This document shows positions 42,487-53,100 of a stretch of 64,000 bases of DNA, in pieces. Made by a program: the position numbers and the translations under genes. Numbering within the stretch: the first letter of the stretch is position 1; each line of letters starts with the position of its first letter. The stretch is from Azotimanducus chitobiosivorans (GTDB lineage Bacteria; Pseudomonadota; Gammaproteobacteria; Pseudomonadales; Azotimanducaceae): contig OZ241339.1 in assembly GCA_965200235.1 (NCBI GenBank), positions 3,100,001 to 3,164,000 of the forward strand, in the 5' to 3' direction. Below the pieces are notes generated by a model that saw nothing but the letters and a program-made list of their open reading frames with translations, searched no databases and was not told the DNA's origin.

Positions 42487-45400
42487 ATGTCTGACGTGGC
42501 TGCCGACAACACCGAAACCCGACCGTTCGTGCATCTTCGGGTGCGCAGCGAATACTCGATGAGCGCGGGCCTTGCCCATGTGGACGACTTGGCGCGAGCG
42601 GCGGCTCAGCGAGGCATCCCGGCGCTTGCCCTCACCGACCAGGCAAACTTGAGCGGGTACTTGAAGTTCTACAGCGCTTGCATGGAGGCGGGGGTCAAGC
42701 CAATCGCTGGCGTGGATGTACCGTATCGATGCGACATGGGTGCTGAGGGCGATGGCGAGATCGTTCACTGCCTGCTCTTGGCAATGAACGCCGATGGCTA
42801 TCAGAATCTCTTGAAGGTGATTTTCGGACTTCGCCTTGATACGGAGACGGGCGCACGCTTGGCCTCACGCGATGAGATCTTTGCGAACGCCAATGGCTTG
42901 ATTGCCCTGTCCGGTGGCGCCGAGGGCGAGATTGGCAAGGCGCTGCTGCGCGATGACATCCCGCTGGCGCAAAGCCGTCTCGATGAGTGGATAGGCCAGT
43001 TTCGTGATCGCTTTTATCTCGAGGTCATGCGTTGCGGGCGCGAAGCCGATGCACGTATCGAGGGTGCGCTCGTCGACCTTGCGTCGAAGCATTCGGTGCC
43101 GCTTGTCGCCACCAACGAAGTCATGTTTGCGGGTATTGAGGACAACGATTACGAAATACATGAGATTCGCATCTGCGTGCAGGAGAAGCACATCATCGAC
43201 GATCCCTCGCGCGAGCGGCGCTACACCGAGGACATGTGGCTCAAGAGCGGCGAGGATATGGCCGCGCTCTTCGTCGACATGCCCGAAGCACTGCGGAACT
43301 CGGTCGAGATCGCCAAGCGCTGCAACCTGCCGATGAAGTTTTTCCAGCACGCCTTCCCGAACTACCCGGACGCGGAAGGCGAATCGCTTGACGCACACTT
43401 GACGCGCCTCTCCGAGATGAAGCTCGAAGAGCGCTTGCAAGCGTTCGGCAAGGACTGCGAAGTCGGCGAGGATGTCCGTGAAACCTATCGGGCGAGGCTG
43501 AAGACCGAACTCGACGTCATCTGCTCGATGGAGTACTCGGGCTACTTCCTGGTGGTGATGAGCATCATCCGTTGGGCGAAGGATGAGGGCATCCCGGTGG
43601 GGCCTGGGCGCGGGTCGGGTGCAGGCTCGCTGGTGGCGTGGCTGCTCGGCATCACCGGCCTTGATCCGATCGAGCACGGCCTGCTGTTCGAGCGCTTCCT
43701 CAACACCGAGCGCATCTCGCTGCCGGACTTCGACATCGACATCTGCATGGAGCGGCGCGACCAGGTGCTGCAGCACATTGCCGAGCGCTTCGGGCGTGAG
43801 TCGGTGGGGCAGATCGTGACCTTCGGCACCATGGGTGCGAAGGCAGTGGTGCGCGACGTGGCGAGGGCCAAGGGCAAGCCGTTCCGCATGGGCGACACGC
43901 TCGCCCGCCTGATCCCGAACCAGCTCGACATCAAGCTCAACGACGCGGTGGAGGGGCAGCCTGAGCTGCGGCGCCTGATCGAAGAGGAACCGGAGTACGC
44001 CGAAATCATGGATGCCGCCTACCGGCTCGAGGGCGTGGTGCGCAACGAAGGCAAGCATGCGGCCGGGCTGGTGATCGCGCCGTCGGAGCTCAGCCGCTAC
44101 CTGCCGGTGACGGTGAACGAGGGCGGCGAGGCGGTCACGCAGTTCGACTGGAAGGATGTGGAGAAGGCGGGACTCATCAAGTTCGACTTTCTTGGGCTGC
44201 GCACGCTCACCGTGATCGACCATGCAGTGCGCAGCGTCAACGAAAATCACGGCCTCGCCATCGACATTGATGGCATTCCACTTGATGACGGACGTACCTA
44301 CAGGCTGCTTCAGGAGGCGCGCACCAAGGGGATATTCCAGCTTGAGTCGGACGGGCTGCGGCGCTACATCCTGCAGATCAAGCCGAAAGACCTTGCTGAC
44401 CTGACGGCGCTGCTTGCGCTCTACCGGCCGGGGCCGTTGCAGTCGGGCATGGTCGACGACTTCATCGCGGTGCGGGAAGGCAGGCAGCAGCCTGAATACT
44501 TGCATCCGGCGATGCGCGAGGTGATCGAGCCTACGTCCGGGGTGATCCTCTTCCAAGAGCAGGTCATGCGCCTTGCGCAGGTGCTCGCTGGCTTCAGCCT
44601 CGGGCAGGCAGATGTGCTGCGGGCGGCGATGGGGAAGAAGAAGCAGGAGATCATGGATCAGCAGCGCAGCCTGTTCGTGGACGGCGCGGTGGAGAACGGC
44701 GTGACGCGCCCGGTGGCGGAGAAGGTGTTCGACCTGATGGACAAGTTCGCGGGCTACGGGTTCAACCGCTCGCACTCGACGGCGTATGCGCTGATCTCGT
44801 ATCAGACAGCATGGCTGAAGGCCAACTACCCGGCTGAGTTCATGGCGGCGATGCTGTCGAGCGAACTGCACGGCAGCAGCAGCCGGGACGCCATCCACAG
44901 GCTGTTGCCGGAGGTGACGGCGCTCGGGCTTGACTGCTTGGCACCGGATGTCAACGAAAGCGAGTTCAATTTCCGTGCCGAGGGCAAGGGCGTTCGCTAT
45001 GGGCTCGGTGGCATCAAAGATGTCGGCAGGCCGCTCATTGAACAGATCGTGCGCGTGCGCCAGTCCGGCCGCTATGAGAGCCTGTCAGATTTCGCCATGC
45101 GGGTTGGCGCTAAGCACCTTCCGGAAGCCGCGTTGCAGCAGCTCATTCACGCAGGCGCGCTCGATATGCTGCTCGAGGGGCCGATGAACGAGACGCGCGC
45201 GAAGATGCGGCATATGGCCAAGGACCTCCTGCAATGGGTGTCGCAAAGCGAGCAGCGGCGCGTCGCAGGCGTGGTCGACATGTTCGACGATGGCACCGAA
45301 CTACCAACATTGGGTGTTCCGGACTGCCCGCCGCTCAGTGATCTCGCGCGACTCGAACTCGAAAATCAGGCGCTCGGCCTGTACCTGACGGACCACCCGA

Positions 45401-45996
45401 TGAACGTCTACAAGCGCGAATGCGGCTTGCTCTTCGCGGGGGAGGAGCGCCCACAATCGGTATCGGTCAGCGCCGGGCGCGGCTATGCTGCCGTCTCCTA
45501 TGCGGGCATCGTCACGCGCATCAATCATCGCGGGCGCGAAGGCGGGGAGACATGGGCGCGCATTGAGAACGGCATCGATCACGCCGAAGCGCAGTTCTAT
45601 GACAAGGTGCTTGAGGCCGAGCGCGAGAAGATCAAAGAAGGCACCTACCTCCTGATCGAAGGTTCCAAGCGTATTGACGCAACGCCCGGGTTCGGCGCAC
45701 GCATTCGCGTCTCGCGCGCCTACACCATCGCCGAAGCGCGCGACAAGTTCGCGCGAGCGATCAACCTTGATATCAATGGCGGGCGCACGCTCGATGCCTT
45801 GCGCGGCACCTTCGACGCCCTCTGCGAGAACGGCAGTGCGCGAAACTGCCGGGTGCTGATTCACTACGATAACGGCGAGGCGCGTGCGAGCCTCTCGCTC
45901 GACCGGCGCTATTCGATTCTGCCGAGCGACGAAAATCTCAGTGCGCTGCGTGAGGCGTTCGGTGAGGACGCTGTGCAGCTCAGCTATCGCAATTGA
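42487..45996 (+). CDS. dnaE: DNA polymerase III subunit alpha
   Basis: 1169 residues, the usual size. The PHP domain starts FVHLRVRSEYSMSAGLAHVD. The polymerase palm holds GPGRGSGAGSLVAWLLGIT and PDFDIDICMERRDQV with catalytic aspartates, and the finger region GYGFNRSHSTAYALISYQTAWLK follows. The OB-fold and C-terminal tau/beta-binding parts are present. It is the replicative polymerase. In many relatives accA follows dnaE; here tilS starts about 8 bases after the stop. Confidence 0.98.
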   Translation: MSDVAADNTETRPFVHLRVRSEYSMSAGLAHVDDLARAAAQRGIPALALTDQANLSGYLKFYSACMEAGVKPIAGVDVPYRCDMGAEGDGEIVHCLLLAMNADGYQNLLKVIFGLRLDTETGARLASRDEIFANANGLIALSGGAEGEIGKALLRDDIPLAQSRLDEWIGQFRDRFYLEVMRCGREADARIEGALVDLASKHSVPLVATNEVMFAGIEDNDYEIHEIRICVQEKHIIDDPSRERRYTEDMWLKSGEDMAALFVDMPEALRNSVEIAKRCNLPMKFFQHAFPNYPDAEGESLDAHLTRLSEMKLEERLQAFGKDCEVGEDVRETYRARLKTELDVICSMEYSGYFLVVMSIIRWAKDEGIPVGPGRGSGAGSLVAWLLGITGLDPIEHGLLFERFLNTERISLPDFDIDICMERRDQVLQHIAERFGRESVGQIVTFGTMGAKAVVRDVARAKGKPFRMGDTLARLIPNQLDIKLNDAVEGQPELRRLIEEEPEYAEIMDAAYRLEGVVRNEGKHAAGLVIAPSELSRYLPVTVNEGGEAVTQFDWKDVEKAGLIKFDFLGLRTLTVIDHAVRSVNENHGLAIDIDGIPLDDGRTYRLLQEARTKGIFQLESDGLRRYILQIKPKDLADLTALLALYRPGPLQSGMVDDFIAVREGRQQPEYLHPAMREVIEPTSGVILFQEQVMRLAQVLAGFSLGQADVLRAAMGKKKQEIMDQQRSLFVDGAVENGVTRPVAEKVFDLMDKFAGYGFNRSHSTAYALISYQTAWLKANYPAEFMAAMLSSELHGSSSRDAIHRLLPEVTALGLDCLAPDVNESEFNFRAEGKGVRYGLGGIKDVGRPLIEQIVRVRQSGRYESLSDFAMRVGAKHLPEAALQQLIHAGALDMLLEGPMNETRAKMRHMAKDLLQWVSQSEQRRVAGVVDMFDDGTELPTLGVPDCPPLSDLARLELENQALGLYLTDHPMNVYKRECGLLFAGEERPQSVSVSAGRGYAAVSYAGIVTRINHRGREGGETWARIENGIDHAEAQFYDKVLEAEREKIKEGTYLLIEGSKRIDATPGFGARIRVSRAYTIAEARDKFARAINLDINGGRTLDALRGTFDALCENGSARNCRVLIHYDNGEARASLSLDRRYSILPSDENLSALREAFGEDAVQLSYRN

Positions 45997-46003
45997 GCGT
46001 TGC

Positions 46004-47296
46004 GTGAGCGTGTCGCGTGATGCCGTCGAGCTGGCGATGCGCGACTTGCCGGCAGGCAGGCTGCGCGTTGGCTTCAGCGGCGGGATGGATTCGACGGTGC
46101 TGCTGCACGCTGCCTTGCGGCACCTTGAGAAGGGGGGCGGCAAGGCTCGATTGACGGCGCATCATCTCAATCACGGCCTGATTCCAAGCGCAGAAGAGAT
46201 GGCGCTGCACTGTCGAAGCATCGCGCAAGGATTGGGGGTCGCCTTCGAGTGTGACGACATTGAGGTGTCTGAGACGGGCAATATGGAGGCGGGCGCGAGA
46301 AAGGCTCGCTACGCGCGCTGGGGCGAAGTGCTCGCCTCGGATGAGACGCTGCTGCTCGCGCATCACGCTGACGACCAAGCCGAAACCCTGCTCATGCGGC
46401 TCATGCGCGGTGCGCCAGCGGCGCTTCTGCGTGCCATGCCGCGCGAGCGCACGCATGCCAAGGGGCGGCTGTTGCGTCCCTTGCTGCTTCTGCCGCGCGC
46501 GCATCTCAGGGAGTATGCCGATGCGCACGACCTCACGTGGTTTGAAGACCCTTCCAATCAGGATGCGACTCGTGATCGCAACTTTATCCGTCACCAGGTA
46601 TTGCCAGCGCTTGTCAATCGATGGCCCGATGCGGTGCGATCGATGTCGCGTTCAATGACGTCCCTGGAAGCTGAGCTTCAGGGACGCGAAGCCTTGATTG
46701 CCAGCGGGGCTGAGGCTGCGCGCGTGGACGAGCACAGCCTGTCGGTCGAGCATTTGCTGGCTTTGCCGGAGGCGTTGCGCACACCCGTGCTGCGGCGCTC
46801 GCTCGCGGATATGGGTGTCCATGCCATCTCGGATGCGCATCTCAAGGCGATGCTTATGCGGCTCACCCACGAGCGCTTCGGCGAGTTCTCGTTTGGGTCA
46901 GATTTGAAACTGGCTCGATTCGATGGCCGCTTGGTGTTGCGCCAAACTTCAGAAGTTAAGATCAACGTATATTATCAGTGGCGATTTTTTGATCCGCTGC
47001 ACTTGTCATATGGCGAACTCCGCGCCGAGCCGAACGCGATGAAGCGCGGCGCGTGTCTTGATCAAGGTATCGAAGCGTGCAGGGTGCGATTCAGAGCCGG
47101 CGGAGAGCGCCTTCGTGTGCGTGGCAGCAGCAAGAAGGTGTCTCGTCTCTTGCAGGAGGCTTCCGTGCCGCCGTGGCAGCGCACGCGCTGGCCGCTTATA
47201 TGTCTTGGCGACGATTTGGTGTCTGTCGCTGGCATCGCGGTCGATGATGCCTTTGCCAAAGACGAAGGCTGGCTCATTGAATGGTCGCCGAGATGA
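46004..47296 (+). CDS. tilS: tRNA(Ile)-lysidine synthetase
   Basis: 430 residues from GTG 46004, just after the dnaE stop; the frame is open inside dnaE, but that is overlap. The PP-loop FSGGMDSTVLLHAALRH, the AHHLNHGL segment and LAHHADDQAETLLMRLMRGA are canonical TilS, with C-terminal TilS domains ending in CLGDDLVSVAGIAVDD. TilS makes lysidine at C34 of the AUA-reading tRNA and is essential. It converges on the aminotransferase gene with 3 bases between. Confidence 0.95.
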   Translation: MSVSRDAVELAMRDLPAGRLRVGFSGGMDSTVLLHAALRHLEKGGGKARLTAHHLNHGLIPSAEEMALHCRSIAQGLGVAFECDDIEVSETGNMEAGARKARYARWGEVLASDETLLLAHHADDQAETLLMRLMRGAPAALLRAMPRERTHAKGRLLRPLLLLPRAHLREYADAHDLTWFEDPSNQDATRDRNFIRHQVLPALVNRWPDAVRSMSRSMTSLEAELQGREALIASGAEAARVDEHSLSVEHLLALPEALRTPVLRRSLADMGVHAISDAHLKAMLMRLTHERFGEFSFGSDLKLARFDGRLVLRQTSEVKINVYYQWRFFDPLHLSYGELRAEPNAMKRGACLDQGIEACRVRFRAGGERLRVRGSSKKVSRLLQEASVPPWQRTRWPLICLGDDLVSVAGIAVDDAFAKDEGWLIEWSPR

Positions 47297-47299
47297 TGA

Positions 47300-48619
47300 T
47301 CAGTGAGGCGATGTCGCCGCGAGAATCGAATCGCGCATGATCTCAGGGATGCGATTGAGGTCTGACGCTGCTGTGTTGAGCGGCGGGCCGAGACAGAGTA
47401 TGTCGCGCACTTCGCCCGTGCCGCCCGGGTAGAAGAAAAGGTCGCGCCGCATGGCCTCGGTGAGAATTTTCGCAGACATGGCGTCCTCGCGTTCATAGCG
47501 CGCTAAGGTCTCCCGGTCTCGCACGACTTCGATGCCGATGAGCAAGCCTTTGCCGCGCACTTCGGCGACATGCGGAACATCGGACAGGCTCTCTCGAAGG
47601 TCTTTTATGAGCTTGGCGCCGAGCGCTTTGCTGCGTTCAATCAGCGATTCGCGCGCGAGAATCTCAAGGACTTTGCTTGCTGCGCCGCATGGCCCGGAAA
47701 GCGCCGAGTAGGTATGGAACATGACATCCATGCCAGCGGACTCAATCGCCTCGCCGATTTCGCTTCGTGCGAACACGCCATTGATCGGCGCGTGGCCGCC
47801 CGTGAGCCCTTTGCCAGCAACCAGAATATCGGGACGCACCTGCCAATGGTCGAGCGCAAACTTGGCGCCGGTGCGCGCGAATCCGGTCATCACTTCATCG
47901 GCGATGAGCAGAATGCCGTGCGCATCGCACATGGCGCGAATGCCCGACCAGTAGCCGTCCGGCGGCACGATCATGCCGCCTGATGAGCCGACAATCGGCT
48001 CGGCGACAAACGCGGCGATGTGCTCGCTGCCGATAGCTTCGATGCAAGCAGAAAGCTGATCGAGATAGAAATCGCAAAGCGCGTCAGCGGGTACCGATGC
48101 GGGCGCCCGCAACGCATAGGGCGCATTGACTCGCGGATACTCGCGAAGCGCAGCTTCAATGCCGGCGCGTCGCGCCGGATGGCCGGACAGGGCGGCGGTC
48201 GCGAGCGTCGTGCCGTGGTACGAAGGGGTGCGCACAATGATCTGATGACGACCCTTCTCTCCTCGCGCCACGTTGTATTGCAGCGCAATTTTGGCAGCGG
48301 TTTCAATGGCCTCGGAACCACTGCAGACAAACTGGATGCGCGTCATGCCGTCGGGCAGCCAATCGCGTATGAGCCGCTCGCACAATTCGGTGCGAACAGG
48401 CGAGCGCCAAGGCGGTAGTACATAGCCTTCGCGCTGCGCCTCGATATAAGCGCCTAAGACATCATCGCGTGCATGTCCAACGTTGCAGACAACCGCACCG
48501 CCGCCCGCATCGAGGATTTTCTGTCCCGTTCGCGTAAACAGCCAGGACCCCTCTGCCTTGACGATCTCGACCACGCGCGCTTGCGAGGCGAAGGGGTAGA
48601 CGATATCTTCGCGGTCCAT
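47300..48619 (-). CDS. Class III aminotransferase (omega-transaminase type)
   Basis: 439 residues. Motifs are QFVCSGSEAIETAAKIALQY, the SYHGTT segment, LLIADEVMTGFARTG (Asp for PLP nitrogen) and DILVAGKGLTGGHAPINGVF with the Schiff-base Lys. The family includes beta-alanine, GABA, putrescine and other omega-amino transaminases. The amine donor cannot be inferred. It lies 8 bases after the aspartate/tyrosine-type aminotransferase, so the two form an operon. Confidence 0.92.
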   Translation of the reverse strand: MDREDIVYPFASQARVVEIVKAEGSWLFTRTGQKILDAGGGAVVCNVGHARDDVLGAYIEAQREGYVLPPWRSPVRTELCERLIRDWLPDGMTRIQFVCSGSEAIETAAKIALQYNVARGEKGRHQIIVRTPSYHGTTLATAALSGHPARRAGIEAALREYPRVNAPYALRAPASVPADALCDFYLDQLSACIEAIGSEHIAAFVAEPIVGSSGGMIVPPDGYWSGIRAMCDAHGILLIADEVMTGFARTGAKFALDHWQVRPDILVAGKGLTGGHAPINGVFARSEIGEAIESAGMDVMFHTYSALSGPCGAASKVLEILARESLIERSKALGAKLIKDLRESLSDVPHVAEVRGKGLLIGIEVVRDRETLARYEREDAMSAKILTEAMRRDLFFYPGGTGEVRDILCLGPPLNTAASDLNRIPEIMRDSILAATSPH

Positions 48620-48627
48620 GGACGGTC

Positions 48628-49821
48628 CTATTTCATCAGCGGGGCGATGGCCGAAGCGACCATGTCAAGGTTGTGATCATTGAGACCAGCGATATTGATG
48701 CGGCTGTCGCCGACCATATAGATATGATGCTCACTGCGCAGCCTGTCGATATCGGCGCGATCAATGCCGAGTAGCGAGAACATGCCGCGCTGCTCGACGA
48801 GCCAGCCGGAATCGAGGTCTGGACGAAGCGTCCGCAAGGCCGCCTGCAGTTGTCGTCTTAAGTCGATGATGCGAAGTCGCATGGCCTCAAGCTCATCGCG
48901 CCAATCGGCGCGGAGTTCTGGGCGGTCGAGGATGCGATCGACAATCAACGCGCCATGCGCTGGCGACATCGAGTACATGCCGCGCGCAATGTCCTGCATC
49001 TGGCTCTCAAGCATCTCGACTTGCGAAGGCATCTCGGTGATGGCGAGCAGTGCGCCGGTGCGTTCTCGATAGAGGCCGAAGTTCTTGGACGTTGAGACTG
49101 CGACCATGAGCGCCGAGAGGCGCTTTGCGGCTTTGCGCACGGGTGTAGCGTCCGCATCGATGCTCGTGCCCATGCCTTGATAGGCGAGGTCGAAGAGCGG
49201 CAGGAGCGAGCGCGCTTCAATGACATCGAGTATCGCGTCCCATTCGGCATCGCTTGGATCCGCGCCGCTCGGGTTGTGGCAGCCCACTTGCAGGACGATC
49301 AGGCTCCGTGGTGGTGCGCGGCGAAGACAGTTGAGCATCTGGTCGATGCGCAGCGCATGATGTTCGGAGTCGTAGTAGGGATATTCAGCGATGTGCAGCC
49401 CCGCGCCGCCGAGCAGTCCAAAGTGATTGCCCCAAGTCGGCGCACTGACATAGGCCCCGCCCTTGTCAACGGCGCGCTTGTAGAGGCCGCCAGCGACGCG
49501 CAAGGCGCCGCAGCCGCCGACCGTTTGCACGCAAGCGGTTCTCGGCTGCAAGGCGTTCGTCTCGTCACCGAAGACAAGCTCCGCAACGCCAGCGCGGAAG
49601 CCTTCAACGCCGATGGGCGGGATATACGCCTTCGTTACCTGTTCATTGATGATTTCCGCTTCGGCGCGGCGAACCGCGCGCATGACCGGCGTCTCGCCAG
49701 AACTTTCCCGATAGATGCCCACTGAGAGATCCACCTTGTCTGGGTTTAGGTCTTGCCGAAACGCAGACATGAGTCCAAGAATGGAATCGGGTGGCAGGGA
49801 TTTTAGTGAAGTGAAGAACAT
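48628..49821 (-). CDS. Aspartate/aromatic aminotransferase (class I, AspC/TyrB type)
   Basis: 397 residues from ATG 49821 (MFFTSLKSLPPDSILGLMSA), the normal family length; a reading from 49908 adds 29 unconserved residues. AspC/TyrB signatures: DKVDLSVGIYRESSGETPVM, QTVGGCGALRVAG, HNPSGADPSDAEW, and the PLP Lys region VAVSTSKNFGLYRERTGAL. It transaminates aspartate or aromatic amino acids with 2-oxoglutarate. Arylpyruvates made here would be substrates for the oxidoreductase at the window start (inference). Confidence 0.92.
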   Translation of the reverse strand: MFFTSLKSLPPDSILGLMSAFRQDLNPDKVDLSVGIYRESSGETPVMRAVRRAEAEIINEQVTKAYIPPIGVEGFRAGVAELVFGDETNALQPRTACVQTVGGCGALRVAGGLYKRAVDKGGAYVSAPTWGNHFGLLGGAGLHIAEYPYYDSEHHALRIDQMLNCLRRAPPRSLIVLQVGCHNPSGADPSDAEWDAILDVIEARSLLPLFDLAYQGMGTSIDADATPVRKAAKRLSALMVAVSTSKNFGLYRERTGALLAITEMPSQVEMLESQMQDIARGMYSMSPAHGALIVDRILDRPELRADWRDELEAMRLRIIDLRRQLQAALRTLRPDLDSGWLVEQRGMFSLLGIDRADIDRLRSEHHIYMVGDSRINIAGLNDHNLDMVASAIAPLMK

Positions 49822-50071
49822 ATGAACTTGTTGGGCGTGTGGGCTTCTACAAACCGTCGCTGCCGCAAGCATATTGAGCAAATCCAAGCATAGAATCGCC
49901 TCTGCCACGGTTCGCCATCGACGCGAATAGGGCGAGTGAAAATGACTATGAACATCATTCGGGTGTGCGCCTATTATGCAGCCAAGGTCTTCGGCATGTG
50001 CCTTCCGTTATTTGTCAATTTCTTGATATGATGCCGCCATAAGCGAAGTGGTACATGGAGGTATTGATACA
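49822..50071. promoter_or_regulatory. Promoter and ribosome site of the autotransporter gene
   Basis: An extended -10 element, TGATATGAT, lies at 50024-50032 (hexamer TATGAT 50027-50032) in an AT-rich patch of a GC-rich region. A strong GGAGG at 50057-50061 is followed after ten bases by ATG 50072. No convincing -35 hexamer was seen, as is common with extended -10 promoters. The site therefore directs translation at ATG 50072, not at the autotransporter's own ATG 50133. Confidence 0.5.
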
Positions 50072-50146
50072 ATGTTGACCGCAGACCGCAGACCGCAGAC
50101 CGCAGACCGCAGACCGCAGACCGGGGTTGATTATGCGTGCGCTTGA
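50072..50146 (+). CDS. 24-residue leader reading frame across the heptanucleotide repeat
   Basis: ATG 50072, served by GGAGG, reads MLTADRRPQTADRRPQT and stops with TGA at 50144-50146, 11 bases inside the autotransporter frame. The leader is out of frame with the autotransporter in this sequence. With five or eight repeat copies instead of six, it would fuse in frame to it with no stop. In the present state ribosomes ending at 50146 could restart at ATG 50133. It is thus more likely a switch than an independent peptide gene. Confidence 0.5.
   Translation: MLTADRRPQTADRRPQTGVDYACA
50081..50122 (+). repeat. Heptanucleotide tandem repeat (GCAGACC, six copies)
   Basis: Six perfect copies of GCAGACC lie between the ATG with the strong ribosome site (50072) and the ATG of the giant autotransporter (50133). 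The unit length is not a multiple of three, so gain or loss of copies shifts the frame. Tandem repeats of this kind in front of surface proteins are classical contingency loci altered by slipped-strand mispairing. Confidence 0.9.
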
Positions 50147-53100
50147 GGTACAGCGCATCCCGGTGACTCGTCGCTTTCCTCTCCTCCGTCGGCAGCGCCT
50201 CGCCCTCTGCGTCTTGACCGCGTGTCTGGCTCCGCTGCTGCTGCTGGCGATCACCCCTGCTCACGCGCAGACGGCGGCCGTGGTCACGACGCAGACTTCG
50301 GACAGGACGGTCGCCGAGGGCGACGCGTCGAACACGGCCGTCTTCACGGTGGCGCTCGCCACGCAGCCCTCTCACGATGTGACGGTGATGGTGACCACCC
50401 CCGCCGGACTCGAGCTTGACGGCCCTGACAGCGCTACCGCCTTCACGGGCAGTGAGTCGTTGACCTTCACCGCTGGCACTTGGAACTCGCCGCAGACCGT
50501 CACCGTGCGCGCTGTTGAAGATAGTACGGACAGCCCGCGGTCGCTGTCGGTGCAATACAGATCGACCTCAGGTGATAGCAACTACAACAGCCGGATCGGC
50601 ACGGCGGCCACCATCACGGTGATCGACAACGACCCCACGTATGTGCGGGTGAGCGCCCATTTCAGGGATATCGCCGAGGGCGAAACCAAGGACATCACCG
50701 TGGTCTTGCGCCGGGGTTTGGTCAGAGGCGAGGCCCTGTCCGTGCCGCTCATGTTCATCGACTTCGGCGAAAAAGTCGCCATCTATAACACCGACTTCAC
50801 CTTGACCTGCCCGAGTGGGCTGCCTACCGGCGTGACCTGCAGCGGCTTCGAGACCACCGTCCCGACCGTCACCTTCACCGGCCCTGGCTCGGGTGCGACC
50901 GCCACCTCGTTCACGCTGACCCTGACGGCCACCCGCGACAACATCGGTGAGGCTGGCGGCGAAGACGTGTTTCTATTCGACCCCGCACCTAGAACCACGG
51001 GCTTGGACGGAGGCCTGATAGTGGTTCCCGATGTCCCCGTATTCTCAATCACCGATTCGGCGCCGACGAGCCCCGGCGCGACCGCGCCGCGCGTGACCAT
51101 CGCCGAAGTGCCCGGCAAAATTAACGGCACAGCGCCGTTCACAGCGACCTTCACCTTCTCTCAGGCCGTGACCGGCTTCACGACAGACGACGTGACGGTG
51201 GCGGGCGGTGCGAAGGGCACGTTCAGTGCGGCGAGCGCGACACGGTACACGCTCGTTGTGACGCCTGCGGGCGGCTCCGATGCGGTGGTGACGGTGAGGG
51301 CGGGTGCCGCGACCGGCAGCGGGCGCACCGGCCCGGCGAGCGCGGTGTCTGCGAGGGCGACATGGGACGCGACCCCGCCGACGCTGTCGATCACCGGCGT
51401 GCCCGCAGCCATCGGCAGTACCGCGTCGTTCACGGCGACCTTTACCTTCTCCGAGGGCGTGACCGGCTTCAACACGGACGACGTGACGGTGGATGGCGGC
51501 TCGGCCGGCGCGGTATCAGGCAGCGGGGACGAGTACACGGCGACCATCACGCCCGAAGGTGACGCCGATGTCACTGTGACGGTGAGGGCGGACGCGGCGA
51601 CGGACGGCGCGAACGCCGGCCCGGCGAGCGCGGAGTCTGCGACGGCAGTGTGGGACGACAGTCAGCCGGCTGCGGTCATTGTTTCCGGCTCGCCGGTGTC
51701 CCTCGTTGAGGGCGGCGACGCGGGCAGCTACACGGTGGCGCTGGCGACCGACCCCGGCGGCGTCGTGACCGTCACGCCGAGTTCGAGCGACCCCGGTGCC
51801 GTGGCCGTCTCTGGCGCGCTAACCCTCACCTCGACAAATTGGAATGAGCCACAGACGGTCACAGTGAGCGCCGTTGACGACGGCGACCGCGCCGACGAGT
51901 CGGTTGTTGTCACCCACGCGGTGGTGGGCTATCCCGGTGTCTCTAGCGCACCCGACGTGGCTGTGACGGTGGCTGATGATGACGAAGACGAAGACGATGC
52001 CGCAGTGGGGAACCCGGCATTGGTCGCATCCGCAGATTCGCTAGTGCTGACCGAAGGTGGCGAAGGCTCTTACACTCTGGTGCTGGTCGAACGGCCAACG
52101 AATGAGGTCACGGTATCGATCACGGCCGTCGGCGGGGCGGCGCTCGATGTGTCTCCGCCGAGCCTGACGTTTGGCGTGGGCGATTGGGACCGGCCGCAGA
52201 GCGTGACGGTGGCGGCGCTTGAGGACGACGACGGTGCCGACGAGTCGGGTTCGTTGACGCATTCGGCGACGGGCGGCGGCTACGAGGGTGTGGGGGCCGA
52301 GGTCGCGGTGACGGTCACGGACAACGACGAGGCTTCGCTGGCGGTTTCGGAGACCTCGCTGTCATTGGACGAGGGGGGCAGCGCGTCGTACACGGTGGCG
52401 CTGGCCACGCGGCCGCCGTCGGCGGTGACGGTGGAGATCGCGGTCAGCGGCAGTGCGGGCGTGGAACTGTCGGCGTCGAGCCTGACGTTCACGCCGTCGA
52501 ACTGGAGCGAGGCGCAGGCGGTGACCGTGAGCGCGAACGAAGACGACGACGCGGTGGACGGGACAGGCACCCTGCGTCATGCGGCGTCGGGCGGCGGCTA
52601 CGATGCGGTCGCGGTCGATGTTGGCGTGTCCGTGTCGGACAACGACGAGCCCGCGCTGAACGTGTCCGCGGCGTCGCTGTCGCTGGACGAAGGGGGCAGC
52701 GCGTCGTATGAGGTGGCGCTGGCCACGCGGCCGCCGTCGGCGGTGACGGTGGAGATCGCGGCCAGCGGCGGTGCGGGCGTCGGACTGTCGGCGTCGAGCC
52801 TGACGTTCGGGGCGGACGACTGGGATGCGCCGCAGAGCGTGACGGTGACGGCGCTTGAGGACGACGACGGTGTTGACGAGTCGGGTTCGTTGACGCATTC
52901 GGCGACGGGCGGCGGCTACGAGGGCGTTTCGGCGGGGGTGACAGTGACGGTGGCGGACAACGACGAGGCTTCGCTGGCGGTTTCGGAGACCTCGCTGTCA
53001 TTGGACGAGGGGGGCAGCGCGTCGTACGCGGTGGCGCTGGCCACGCGGCCGCCGTCGGCGGTGACGGTGGAGATCGCGGCCAGCGGCGGTGCGGGCGTCG

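Noticed and set aside
42865..44898. 677-codon minus-strand open frame
   Set aside because: It is antisense to dnaE, rich in His, Arg and Leu from GC-rich third positions, and has no domain.
50015..50555. Minus-strand frames over the heptanucleotide repeat
   Set aside because: They are antisense to the autotransporter start and their repeats come only from the 7-bp units.
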